Of a stretch of 32,678 nt of DNA, positions 22,636 to 31,199 are shown in pieces. The stretch is from JBBDIK01 sp964640385 (GTDB lineage: Bacteria > Actinomycetota > UBA4738 > JBBDHU01): NCBI GenBank assembly GCA_964640385.1, contig CAZXFL010000021.1, positions 1-32,678 on the forward strand, read 5' to 3'. Within the stretch, counting starts at the first letter, position 1. Every line of letters begins with the position of its first letter. Made by a program: the position numbers and the translations under genes. The notes beneath the pieces were generated by a model that ran no database searches, was not told the DNA's origin, and worked only from the letters and a program-made list of their open reading frames with translations.

Positions 22636-25600
22636 TCTCTGGGATTCCTCGCTTGCGTAAGTTACCGGCGATTAGTTCCCCCATGGCCCTGGCTCGTACC
22701 TCGGTCGCAGTGTTTTCGTAGCCGGCTTCAACGCTAAAGTACCACAACGACTTAAGCTCTCCTTCAATAATGTAGAGGAAGCCCCAGCGAAGAATATTCC
22801 CGGACTTCACCTGTTCCTGATAGTGTTTCACTTCATGTCCGATTAGCGCAATCCCATCGATGCTACCCAAACGTGGTCCGCCTCGGTTCAGGTAAACATT
22901 GCCCCAGTAGGTGAACCCATCTCGCTCGCCGATTACATATGAAGGTATGTCCCATTCTAGGTTTACCGCATTCAAAAGATCACCATCAAAAAACGCGCGA
23001 AGGTATTGTTTGATGCAATCCGGGATTGGGAAGAGTCCTGTCGGATCCACCTTGTTAATTGGGTCGCCGTCCATGGCGACAAAAAGGTTGGGCGCACCAG
23101 CGCCGAATCCCGCAGGATCCAAGGCGTTCCAACGGCCAGTTTCGGAGTCGTAGTCCCGCACTCCAAACCGCGCGAGCCCAGTCTGCTCATCAAAGAGTCC
23201 TCCACCATACCCAAACGGTTGGAATGCAGGGTTCGTGTTCTGGGTGACTCGGCCCCATTCGTCATAGTCCAGGCGCTGAGCGACGGCACCGGTTGCTGTG
23301 TTTACGACAAGGCGAACGCTGCCAAGATGATCAGTGAGAAGGCGGTAGGTCACCCCACCCTTCACCATATAGTCAGGTACATTCACCCGCGTCCCATACA
23401 CAAACGTGCTGATCACCTGGCCTGACCCATCTAGCTCAGCGGCGGGCGCTAGCTGTCCCAGGTATAACCATCCCTTCGCCAGTACACTATTCACCTTTTT
23501 TCCGATCCGCCTCTGCTGCCCATCGACTAGGTATTGGATGTCGGTGCCGTTGCCGAGGATGACCCGAGTCAAATTGCCGAACACATCGTAAGTATAGCGC
23601 GTGGTGTCCGTGCCCACGACCTTGCGTTGCAGTTGTCCGGAGTTCGACCATGTATAGGTCGTTGCTCCATATGTAAGTAGGCGGTCCTGACCATCGTAAG
23701 TAGCGCCAACCGCTCCACCAGGTGTGGTGACTTGGTTGCGATTGCCGTTCGAGTCGTAGCCATAGGTCGCGACTAGGATACCGTTCCTCGTCACCGTCTC
23801 GAGGCGCCCTGGTGTATCGTACGTGTACACCCAGTTCGTCACGATCCCCTGGATCGTATCGGCCAGAGCCGTGATGCGCCCGCCGTTATCACGAGTGTAA
23901 CCGACTTGATAAATCGGGTTTCCGGACACAGTGCTCCGTTGGTTCGCAGGTTCCCCGAAGCCGTTGTAGCCATAACTCGTTCCCACCGAGCCGAGCGTCG
24001 TCGTCGTCACTGCCCCGTATTGCGGGTGCCGTATGAGCGTGAGGCTCCCAGCACTTGTAAGCAGGCCATCATTGTCATATCCATAAGCCGCCACTTGGTT
24101 GCCGTTCACCGAGACTGAGCTTGGCACCAAGTCGTTGTTGTAGCTGATTCCCACCGATCCAGAAACTGCGCCGGTCCAGTTCATACTGGTAGGCAGAACG
24201 CCATCATAGCCGAACTTGAGACTGTCTCCGCTTGTCGCCTTTAGGGCCGTCACCATGCCGGTAGTTGCATGGTACGCTACGCCGAAGGAGCCTACGGGCA
24301 ACGTTAGGCTCTGGGGTCGTCCCCCAGCATCGTAACCCACTCTGAGGGTGTCTCCATCCGGTGTCACTGAATAATCAAGCTGCCGGTCGGCATTCCAGCT
24401 GGCGCTGGTAGCCACACCCCCCGGCGGTGCATAGCTGGTCAGTAATCCCACGGGGTTGTAGGTCAGAGTGTGGGGGCTCCGACCGGGAGGAGTAACACTT
24501 GTCAATCGGCCACCAGCATCGTAGCCGAAACCAATCGCTGCACTGCCGGGGTTGGTTTGCGTCAAGACGCGGCCGGAGTTGTCGTAAGTGAAAGAAGTGG
24601 ACCGGGTGAGAGCGTCCGTGGCATTCTGAAGGAACCCGGCTGGATCGTAGGCATACTGAACCGACCGTGCGCCGCTTGTCACCAGCTTGACCCGGCCGAT
24701 CGAATCGTACGTGAACGATATTGAATTGAGTCCCGGGGCCTGCACCTGAGTCACCCGACCAGCCGAATCCACGAACGCGATGCTCTGCCGACCCATCGGA
24801 GTCGTAGTGGTATACTTTCGGAGAGTCCCGTCGTATGAGGTGATGAATACCCGGTTGTTCACCCACACGGTGTCGGTGCGCGCGAGAACCTTCGCGGCGT
24901 TCTGTGGATCTTTGGTCGCACCCCCTCTGATAACTAGCTCGAAGTTTCTTCCGCCAGGCGACTTGATATTGAGGACCGAAAGGACCATCGCCTGGAGTCC
25001 CAACACAGGGTCAGGGGCCGCGCTGTAATCCATGGTCATGCCGCTCGGTTCCGAGATGGATACGCCGCCGTACTGCTTAGCGGTCGTTGTCGTCGTGAGG
25101 CCGTCATGCCCCGTTACTGTCCGCACCATGCTGCCATCGGACTGGCGGTGTACTCCGTACTGCGTGGTCCGACCCATCGCGCTGGTCTGAAGAACTGAGA
25201 ATCCCGTGCTGTCGATTGTCTTGACCGGTGCGGTAGAGCCCCCCGCGGGGTTTTGATCGAGTGTGAGTCGCCCGGTCGAATCAAACACGAAACTGTGGGC
25301 GAATCCGTTCGGGTCCCGAATCGAGGTAAGCATCCCCAGGGTGTCGTGCGTGAATAAGGTCGTGTCATTCTGGGGTCCAATCGCACGGGACAGGTAGCCG
25401 CGCGCATCCAACGCGAGCGACGTCACCTGGCCGCGGGGGGCAACGATTGCCGTCGGATTGCCACTACCGTCGCGCTGGATCGTAGTGAGCTGGCTATTCG
25501 GATCGATGATCGAGGTCAGTCCCCCATTCGGATCGTAACCGAAGGTATATCGCACGACTCCGGTGGTCGCATCACGGGTGTCCAGGTGCTTCCCGGTGGC

Positions 25601-28600
25601 GTCGAACCGGAACACCTCGCCGCCATCTTCCGATGCGAGCGCGATTTCAGTAGGCGAGGGACTGGAGATGGCGGGAGCGACCTCGAGGACGCGAGTTGCT
25701 GGTGAGGTGAGGTACATCTTACCATCGGGTCCGACGGCGAGCTCGACATCACCGGTGCAAAGGCCGTCTCCAACCGCCCACCAGCCGTTGCTCTTGCCGA
25801 GGCTCGGCACTGTCACTGGACAGTTGCCGTACCAGGGCGAGGAAGAGCCAGTCGGTCCATAGGTCGCCTGCGGAATCCCGGCGAAGGTGGTAACGATACC
25901 ATCCGGCCCAATTCGGCGGATTCGTGCGCCGCCATCCACTCCTTCTGCGACGTACAGAGAACCGTCGGGGCCGAGGGCCGCCCCCTGCGTCCCACCAAAC
26001 AGGGCCTGCAGTGCGGGACCACCATCTCCACACGAGCTGTTCCCCGAGCCACATTGGCCGCCGACCGCAAAGGCGTGGATGAAGCCGGTTCGATCCACAA
26101 AGCGAATCCGATTTGCCCAACCATTGAGGATGTAGTAGCCCCCGTCGGGCCGCGCGACTACCCGTCTCGGATTGACCTTGGATTGCCGGGCCGAGCCCTC
26201 GTCGCCGCAGTCTGGCAGACCTGAGGTGTCACTACAACCCGACAATCCGGCTACGATCATGATGGTTCCATCCGGCCGAACTTTCCAGATCGATTCTGCA
26301 CTGGCGATCAGAACTCCGCCATCAGCGGCGATCGCCAAACTCTTCGGATGGATTGCAGCGAGCAATGCTGGACCGCCATCACCGCAACCTGCCTGTTGCG
26401 CGCCCGATGAGTTGCACCAACTGCCGGAGCCCGCGAAGGGCCGAATAATCCCGTCGGGATCGATGCGGCGCACCCGGTGCTGCATCGAGTCCGCCACGAA
26501 GAGTGTGCCGTCGGGGCCGAAGACCAGCGCGCTGATGTAGGAGAAGGTGGCCTGTCCTACCGGTCCGCCATCCCCGCACGGTTGCGCTGAGCAAGCAGCC
26601 ACAGTGCCTGCGTAGGTGCTGATCGTGCCACCGGGCGTGAATCTCCGAATGAGAGTTCCTTGCTGTTCAGAGAGGTACACATCTCCATTGGGGGCTGCCG
26701 CAACCGCCCTGGGGTTACTGAGTTTCGCGGAAGTGGCAAGGGACCCGTCTCCGGTGTAGCCCTGAACCCCGTTGCCTGCCACGACCCGCGCAACATTGTA
26801 CCCCACAACCTGTTGGCGCTCGCCCGTCCCCAAGTGGATGACCTGAGCAGGCTCGTCATGCTGATGGTTGGGACTCAACATCCAGCCGCCCAGGCCCCGC
26901 GGTTGGGCTGATCCGACGATAGCGTCGTATTGCCTCACCACTTCCCGCTCGGTGCTGCGGGTCCACTGCGCCGCGATAACGCAGAGGATACCAGACTGGG
27001 CAGGCTCGCCGAGGCAGGGTTGCCCAAATGCCTTGGCAGTAGTCGTGGCAACGTAGTAGAGCATCGGGAAGATGTGATGTACCCGCACGGTCATGCGCTG
27101 CTGCCCTCGAATGACTCGACCATAGGCATCGAGGCCATCCCATACGAACCGGTAGCTTTGATTCGGTGTTGGCGGGAAAGTGGCACGAACGGTTCTTCCT
27201 GCAACCGTCACGTCGAGATCAGCTCGAACCAGCGTTGATGGAACCGTGTCAGCGGTAATCGGAATTAAGAGCTCGTACGCCCGCCTGTTCCCGGGCACCC
27301 GATCGCTTCGGTAATTCAAGGTGAACGGGGTCCCAGCGATCGCTATCTGTTCGCCAAGAATGCTGTTCTCACATTCGATGATCGAGCCTGTCTTGTCGCA
27401 GGGTCCCTTCACTGGGGGGTTGTCGGTAGGCTTTCCTCCGGGATTGGGGCCATTGGGGCCGCCACCATTGCCATTTGCGCCGGGTGGCGGACCCGGAGGG
27501 CCGGCGGGATCGGGGGCCTGGCCGTAATTCATGTCGATCGTCGAAAAATGTGTCGTACGCGCACGCCATAGTGTCTTGCCAGCGGTATACAGCGTTGCAA
27601 GCTTCTGGAGCTCGGCGGTGTTAATCCCGAGTGAGTCGAGAGCGGCTTGACTCGCGGCCTGATTTGAGCCGGAGACGTCTAGCGTAGCGATACCGGCGTT
27701 GATCGAAAGGATTTTCAGCACCCGCCCATTTTCCTCGGCCTGCCATACCGCACGCTTTCGGTCATAACTTCCCACTGGCACGGTCGTTCCGATTGGGACG
27801 TTCAAGAAGTTATCGACGTACAACGGAACCGGCTGCGAAAAAGTGATCGTGGTAGCGCCCACCGCCTGGGCCTCGTCGACCCCGTATTCAGCCGCATAGG
27901 TATATGAGGTCATGGTTGGCAAAGCGGCTGGCATCGCAGCTCGTCCTTGCGAGCCTACGGTGTATTCCGAGACCCTGATCGTCAGGTTGGTGAGCGGCTG
28001 GGTGCTGCCGTCGGCGAGTGTCATGGTGGCCTGAGTGCCCGGCTTGACCAGTACCGTAGCCTGGCGGGGGCCGTCCGCATCCTGCACGGTGCTGCTCTGC
28101 GCAACCGAGATCGACGAGGAGGCGAGATCGACCACCGTAGCAACGGTATCCATCGGCACCAGCGCCACGCTGTCCACCGCGAGATAGTCCTGCCAGGGGA
28201 CCTTCACCTGGCGCTGGGCCGAGAGGAAACCGCTGCGGTCGTACTGGATGACGAGGGGGCTCCCTCCGTTTACCGCGATGTCGAAGCGGCCGTCGGAACG
28301 GCTGTGGGCCAGCCCGAACTCCGGATGGTCGAGGATGTAGATCCGTGCTCCCGCAATCGCGGCACCGTCACGGGCGAAGACCTTGCCCCGCAACACGGCG
28401 ACCCGCTTGGGATCCATCGCGCCGGGCGCAACGCCCACCTGAATCGCATTGGCCCCGGTGTACAGGAAGCTGGTGGCGTCGATGAACGCGGCCATCCCGG
28501 TGGGCGGCAGCGGCGGCGCGATGGTCGAAGGGTCAACCGGGACCACGTCGCCGAAATCGACCGCCCGGATGACCGTGGTCGAATTGGCGGCCTGGTCGGT

Positions 28601-30109
28601 GGCCACGATGGTGATGGTGTTGGCGCCAGCGGAGATATGGATCTTCTTGCTGAAGCTCCCGCTCGTCACGGGCAGCTCGATCCCGTTCGCCGTCACCGCC
28701 ACCGCCGTCGCGTCGGTCACTGTCCCACTCACGGTGACGCTGTCGCTGGTGGCGATGGAATTGTTGACCGGCGAGGTCACCGTGAGCACGGGCTTCAGGG
28801 TGTCGCGGGTGACGGTGCGGACAACGTTGACCGAGTTCCCCGAAGGATCGTTCGCGGTGGTGACCAGCGTGTTGACCCCGTAGGTCAACGGAACGGTGCC
28901 GCTTACCGCGGTCCCGTTCACGGTGAGAGGCGTACCGTTGGTGTTGACGGTGATGGTGCCGACGCCGGTGACGGTGCCGGTGACCAGGGTCGTGGCGCTG
29001 CTGGTGAACGAGTTGTCCGCCGGCGCCGTGATGGTGAGCACCGGCGGATCGGTGACCCGGCGGATATGGCGCAGCACCGTGCGGGCCTTGCCCCCCGCAT
29101 CAGTGGCCACGTAGGTCAGGGTTTGCCAGCCGGTGGTTGGCAACGGAACCGTAGCAGACCAGGCGGTGTTGTTGGTCACGGTCGCAGCCGCGCCGTTGAT
29201 GGTGACAGAGGTCGGGGTCTGATCGGCGATGGTGCCGTTCGACGGGATCGAGGTCGCGTTGACCGTGGTGCTCTCGGCCGGCGCGATCACCGTGAGCGCT
29301 GGGGTAGCTGTGTCGGTGGCCGTGATCCGCATCCGAATGAACGACCCTGTCGGGCCATTCAAGTTCAGATTCAGCGAATTCGAGGCGGTCAATCCCGTCG
29401 GAATTCTGGTGAACGATCCTACCGCCGCGGCCAGATCACCGTTCTCCGTGATCGTCGTCCCGTTGATCTTGATCCACTGGCCGGTGACCCGCTGGCCGCC
29501 CGAGGCGTTGCCGTTCACCACGTACATCCGGAAGGGCCCGGCGGTGCCCGCCGGCACCGTCAAGGTCAGGCTGTAGGCCTTGCTGGTGCCGGTCGGGATG
29601 TTGAGGGTCGAATCGCCGAAGATGTTGTAGGTCGGATCGGGCACGCTGAAGACGGAAACGGTCACGAACGACCCGGAAGGACCGACCGCGGTCAGCCGGA
29701 TCGTGTCTGTAGGTGTGGCCGCCACGATGGTTTCATAGGACGGGGTGCTTGAGGTGAGGTTCGAGCTGCTGACCACCTCCTTGCCGTTCCACTTGGTGAC
29801 GGCGCTGTTGACCCGGTTGGTGCCGTTGGTGTTGCCGTTCACCAGCCGGAGCTTGTACATCCGGCCCGCCACGACCGAGATACTGATCTGGTCGATGTAG
29901 GTGGTGCCGTTGCCCCCCGTCCCGTTCTTGGCGACGGGGCCGTAGTAGTAGGTCGTGTCGCCCGGAGGAGGCGGCAGCAGCATCGCGGCCCGCCCGCCCG
30001 TCGCCTTGGCGAGAGAGAGGGTGCCGATTCCGGCAGCGGCCAGCGCCAGAATGAGCTTGCCGAGTCCGGCCGAGCCGCGCCGAGAGAAATGGATCCGGGG
30101 GAGACGCAT
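22613..30109 (-). CDS. Giant secreted Rhs/YD-repeat protein, teneurin-like layout, HExxH tip
   Basis: A 2498-residue polymorphic-toxin-type protein. In order: Sec-type signal peptide (about 1-42); two related beta domains (about 55-155, 163-265); three Ig-like domains (about 270-520); a TTR/carboxypeptidase-regulatory-like domain (about 570-655, VLRGKVFARDGAAIAGARI); an FN-plug-like domain (about 690-860, with VPVGSYDRKRAVWQAEENG and TTHFSTIDM); a Pro/Gly linker (863-905); NHL repeats (about 1105-1415, repeated PDG and CGDGGP motifs); YD repeats (about 1490-2290); and the Rhs core end RDYDSETGRWNALDP with PINKVDPTGL (2350-2359). The C-terminal tip (2360-2498) carries GHEVKHYQ, an HExxH zinc-protease motif (2425-2429), with acidic candidates Glu2465 and Glu2470, similar in layout to DUF4157-type domains. 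The ATG at 30109 has GGAG upstream. There is no PAAR, VgrG or T6SS gene nearby. A toxin role is inferred from architecture. Confidence 0.9.
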   Translation of the reverse strand: MRLPRIHFSRRGSAGLGKLILALAAAGIGTLSLAKATGGRAAMLLPPPPGDTTYYYGPVAKNGTGGNGTTYIDQISISVVAGRMYKLRLVNGNTNGTNRVNSAVTKWNGKEVVSSSNLTSSTPSYETIVAATPTDTIRLTAVGPSGSFVTVSVFSVPDPTYNIFGDSTLNIPTGTSKAYSLTLTVPAGTAGPFRMYVVNGNASGGQRVTGQWIKINGTTITENGDLAAAVGSFTRIPTGLTASNSLNLNLNGPTGSFIRMRITATDTATPALTVIAPAESTTVNATSIPSNGTIADQTPTSVTINGAAATVTNNTAWSATVPLPTTGWQTLTYVATDAGGKARTVLRHIRRVTDPPVLTITAPADNSFTSSATTLVTGTVTGVGTITVNTNGTPLTVNGTAVSGTVPLTYGVNTLVTTANDPSGNSVNVVRTVTRDTLKPVLTVTSPVNNSIATSDSVTVSGTVTDATAVAVTANGIELPVTSGSFSKKIHISAGANTITIVATDQAANSTTVIRAVDFGDVVPVDPSTIAPPLPPTGMAAFIDATSFLYTGANAIQVGVAPGAMDPKRVAVLRGKVFARDGAAIAGARIYILDHPEFGLAHSRSDGRFDIAVNGGSPLVIQYDRSGFLSAQRQVKVPWQDYLAVDSVALVPMDTVATVVDLASSSISVAQSSTVQDADGPRQATVLVKPGTQATMTLADGSTQPLTNLTIRVSEYTVGSQGRAAMPAALPTMTSYTYAAEYGVDEAQAVGATTITFSQPVPLYVDNFLNVPIGTTVPVGSYDRKRAVWQAEENGRVLKILSINAGIATLDVSGSNQAASQAALDSLGINTAELQKLATLYTAGKTLWRARTTHFSTIDMNYGQAPDPAGPPGPPPGANGNGGGPNGPNPGGKPTDNPPVKGPCDKTGSIIECENSILGEQIAIAGTPFTLNYRSDRVPGNRRAYELLIPITADTVPSTLVRADLDVTVAGRTVRATFPPTPNQSYRFVWDGLDAYGRVIRGQQRMTVRVHHIFPMLYYVATTTAKAFGQPCLGEPAQSGILCVIAAQWTRSTEREVVRQYDAIVGSAQPRGLGGWMLSPNHQHDEPAQVIHLGTGERQQVVGYNVARVVAGNGVQGYTGDGSLATSAKLSNPRAVAAAPNGDVYLSEQQGTLIRRFTPGGTISTYAGTVAACSAQPCGDGGPVGQATFSYISALVFGPDGTLFVADSMQHRVRRIDPDGIIRPFAGSGSWCNSSGAQQAGCGDGGPALLAAIHPKSLAIAADGGVLIASAESIWKVRPDGTIMIVAGLSGCSDTSGLPDCGDEGSARQSKVNPRRVVARPDGGYYILNGWANRIRFVDRTGFIHAFAVGGQCGSGNSSCGDGGPALQALFGGTQGAALGPDGSLYVAEGVDGGARIRRIGPDGIVTTFAGIPQATYGPTGSSSPWYGNCPVTVPSLGKSNGWWAVGDGLCTGDVELAVGPDGKMYLTSPATRVLEVAPAISSPSPTEIALASEDGGEVFRFDATGKHLDTRDATTGVVRYTFGYDPNGGLTSIIDPNSQLTTIQRDGSGNPTAIVAPRGQVTSLALDARGYLSRAIGPQNDTTLFTHDTLGMLTSIRDPNGFAHSFVFDSTGRLTLDQNPAGGSTAPVKTIDSTGFSVLQTSAMGRTTQYGVHRQSDGSMVRTVTGHDGLTTTTTAKQYGGVSISEPSGMTMDYSAAPDPVLGLQAMVLSVLNIKSPGGRNFELVIRGGATKDPQNAAKVLARTDTVWVNNRVFITSYDGTLRKYTTTTPMGRQSIAFVDSAGRVTQVQAPGLNSISFTYDSIGRVKLVTSGARSVQYAYDPAGFLQNATDALTRSTSFTYDNSGRVLTQTNPGSAAIGFGYDAGGRLTSVTPPGRSPHTLTYNPVGLLTSYAPPGGVATSASWNADRQLDYSVTPDGDTLRVGYDAGGRPQSLTLPVGSFGVAYHATTGMVTALKATSGDSLKFGYDGVLPTSMNWTGAVSGSVGISYNNDLVPSSVSVNGNQVAAYGYDNDGLLTSAGSLTLIRHPQYGAVTTTTLGSVGTSYGYNGFGEPANQRSTVSGNPIYQVGYTRDNGGRITALADTIQGIVTNWVYTYDTPGRLETVTRNGILVATYGYDSNGNRNQVTTPGGAVGATYDGQDRLLTYGATTYTWSNSGQLQRKVVGTDTTRYTYDVFGNLTRVILGNGTDIQYLVDGQQRRIGKKVNSVLAKGWLYLGQLAPAAELDGSGQVISTFVYGTRVNVPDYMVKGGVTYRLLTDHLGSVRLVVNTATGAVAQRLDYDEWGRVTQNTNPAFQPFGYGGGLFDEQTGLARFGVRDYDSETGRWNALDPAGFGAGAPNLFVAMDGDPINKVDPTGLFPIPDCIKQYLRAFFDGDLLNAVNLEWDIPSYVIGERDGFTYWGNVYLNRGGPRLGSIDGIALIGHEVKHYQEQVKSGNILRWGFLYIIEGELKSLWYFSVEAGYENTATEVRARAMGELIAGNLRKRGIPENVCDCKK

Positions 30110-30425
30110 CGCGAGCTCCGCGGTGGAGGAACGCAGTTTTTAAGGGCGGGAACGCGGCGAAACCATCAATCGACTCTCAAACAATCCTCAACCAACTCTC
30201 AAATCCGTACGCGGAACTGAGTTCGGTAACCACATCTCGGTCGTCGAGCTGTGATTCCCAGGCAGGATGACGCGACACAACGTGGTAGAGGCCTATCTTC
30301 CCGACCCCGGACCAAGCTAAGTTCGCGCAACAGCGAATCTTGGATGTGCGAGGGGAGCGAACAACCCCCAAGAAGTTGGGGTATCCGCAGGCACGCAGTC
30401 CAAAATCGTCGTGAAGGATCGTGCT
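30110..30425. other. Divergent intergenic region between rhs and response regulator
   Basis: About 316 bases holding the upstream regions of the leftward rhs gene and the rightward response-regulator gene. It contains four 11-bp-spaced heptamers (listed separately) and a perfect 6-bp hairpin CCCCAA-GAAG-TTGGGG at 30366-30381, about 45 bases before the regulator start and within its likely leader. A poor sigma-70-like pair for rhs (TTGATG at 30169-30164 and TTAAAA about 20 bases on) is too weak to call. No gene is seen here. Confidence 0.5.
30163..30202 (-). promoter_or_regulatory. Four direct heptamer repeats at 11-bp spacing upstream of rhs
   Basis: Read toward rhs: TTGAGAG (30202-30196), TTGAGGA (30191-30185), TTGAGAG (30180-30174) and TTGATGG (30169-30163), each separated by four bases. 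The 7+4 layout with one repeat per helical turn is typical of tandem sites for winged-helix (OmpR/PhoB-type) regulators. They begin about 54 bases upstream of the rhs ATG, where they could act at its promoter. The adjacent regulator gene is of LuxR/NarL type, which normally binds dyads, so it may not be the cognate protein. Confidence 0.55.
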
Positions 30426-31076
30426 GTGCGAATCCTGATCGTCGAAGACCACCCGATGAGCGCGGTCGGTCTGTGTAAAGCCATCGGCAGCGAGCACGGC
30501 GTGGCGGCGATCCTCACGAGCGGTGATGAGGTCATGCCTTGGCTGGCGCTCAACGACGTGGATCTCGTGCTGCTCGATCTCTCCTTGCCGAAACGAAGTG
30601 GTGGCGACCTGTTACTCGCCATCCGGGCCCTCCCGAACCCTCCTCGCGTTCTGATCGTTACCATGCACGATGACCCTGCTCTCCGCGACGAGCTCAAGCG
30701 ACGAGGGGCCGACGGCTTCATCGGAAAGGGCGTCTCGATGGCCTTGCTGGCTCAGATCATCGCAGAAGTCGCGGCGGGACGAACCTGGTTTCCGGACCGC
30801 GAAGCGGAAAGGAATCCCAAGCGACGCTGGTCACGCTGGTCGCCGGGCATGAGGATCACCGGGCGGCAGTACGACGTGCTGCGCGCCCTGGCAGACGCCT
30901 TGTCGCGGAAGGCTACGGCGGTGCTGTTGGGGATTTCCGAGTACACGGTGGACGAGCATCTTGCCGCGCTCCGGAAGGTGTTTGCCGTGGACACCAACGC
31001 CGCCGTGGTCCGGGCGGCAATCGAGCACGGCTTCCTTCCGCCGTTCAGCCTGTCGGAGCACAAAACGCCGCGGTAG
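30426..31076 (+). CDS. LuxR/NarL-family response regulator
   Basis: Two-component response regulator. The receiver domain begins VRILIVEDHPMSAVGL, has the phospho-acceptor Asp in LVLLDLSLP (residue 51 from this start), the Thr in VLIVTMHDD and the Lys in FIGKGVS. The C-terminal LuxR-type helix-turn-helix (ITGRQYDVLRALADALSRKA...LGISEYTVDEHLAALRKVF) binds DNA. The start chosen is GTG at 30426, with AAGGA seven bases upstream; a GTG at 30411 is possible. No histidine kinase gene is nearby. It is divergent from the rhs run and lies 123 bases before the TolC-like gene, so it may control either. Targets are unknown. Confidence 0.88.
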   Translation: MRILIVEDHPMSAVGLCKAIGSEHGVAAILTSGDEVMPWLALNDVDLVLLDLSLPKRSGGDLLLAIRALPNPPRVLIVTMHDDPALRDELKRRGADGFIGKGVSMALLAQIIAEVAAGRTWFPDREAERNPKRRWSRWSPGMRITGRQYDVLRALADALSRKATAVLLGISEYTVDEHLAALRKVFAVDTNAAVVRAAIEHGFLPPFSLSEHKTPR

Positions 31077-31199
31077 CCACCCATTCGCATCCATTCCCGC
31101 TCTTCGAGCATCTATAGACCACGCGAGACGCTGCGGCCCGCTGTCTGCCCAGCGCGACGGTATCTTTGAGCCAAGCCCGACCCCGATCCAAGGACCCCT

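Noticed and set aside
27947..29752. Plus-strand open frame (about 600 codons) opposite the 5' part of rhs
   Set aside because: Arg/Gly/Asp/His-rich low-complexity translation with no domain; shadow of the Ig-like domains on the other strand.
22613..30109. Rhs protein as a type VI secretion effector
   Set aside because: No PAAR, VgrG, Hcp or adaptor gene is in the window, and the protein begins with a Sec-type signal peptide, not expected of a T6SS effector.
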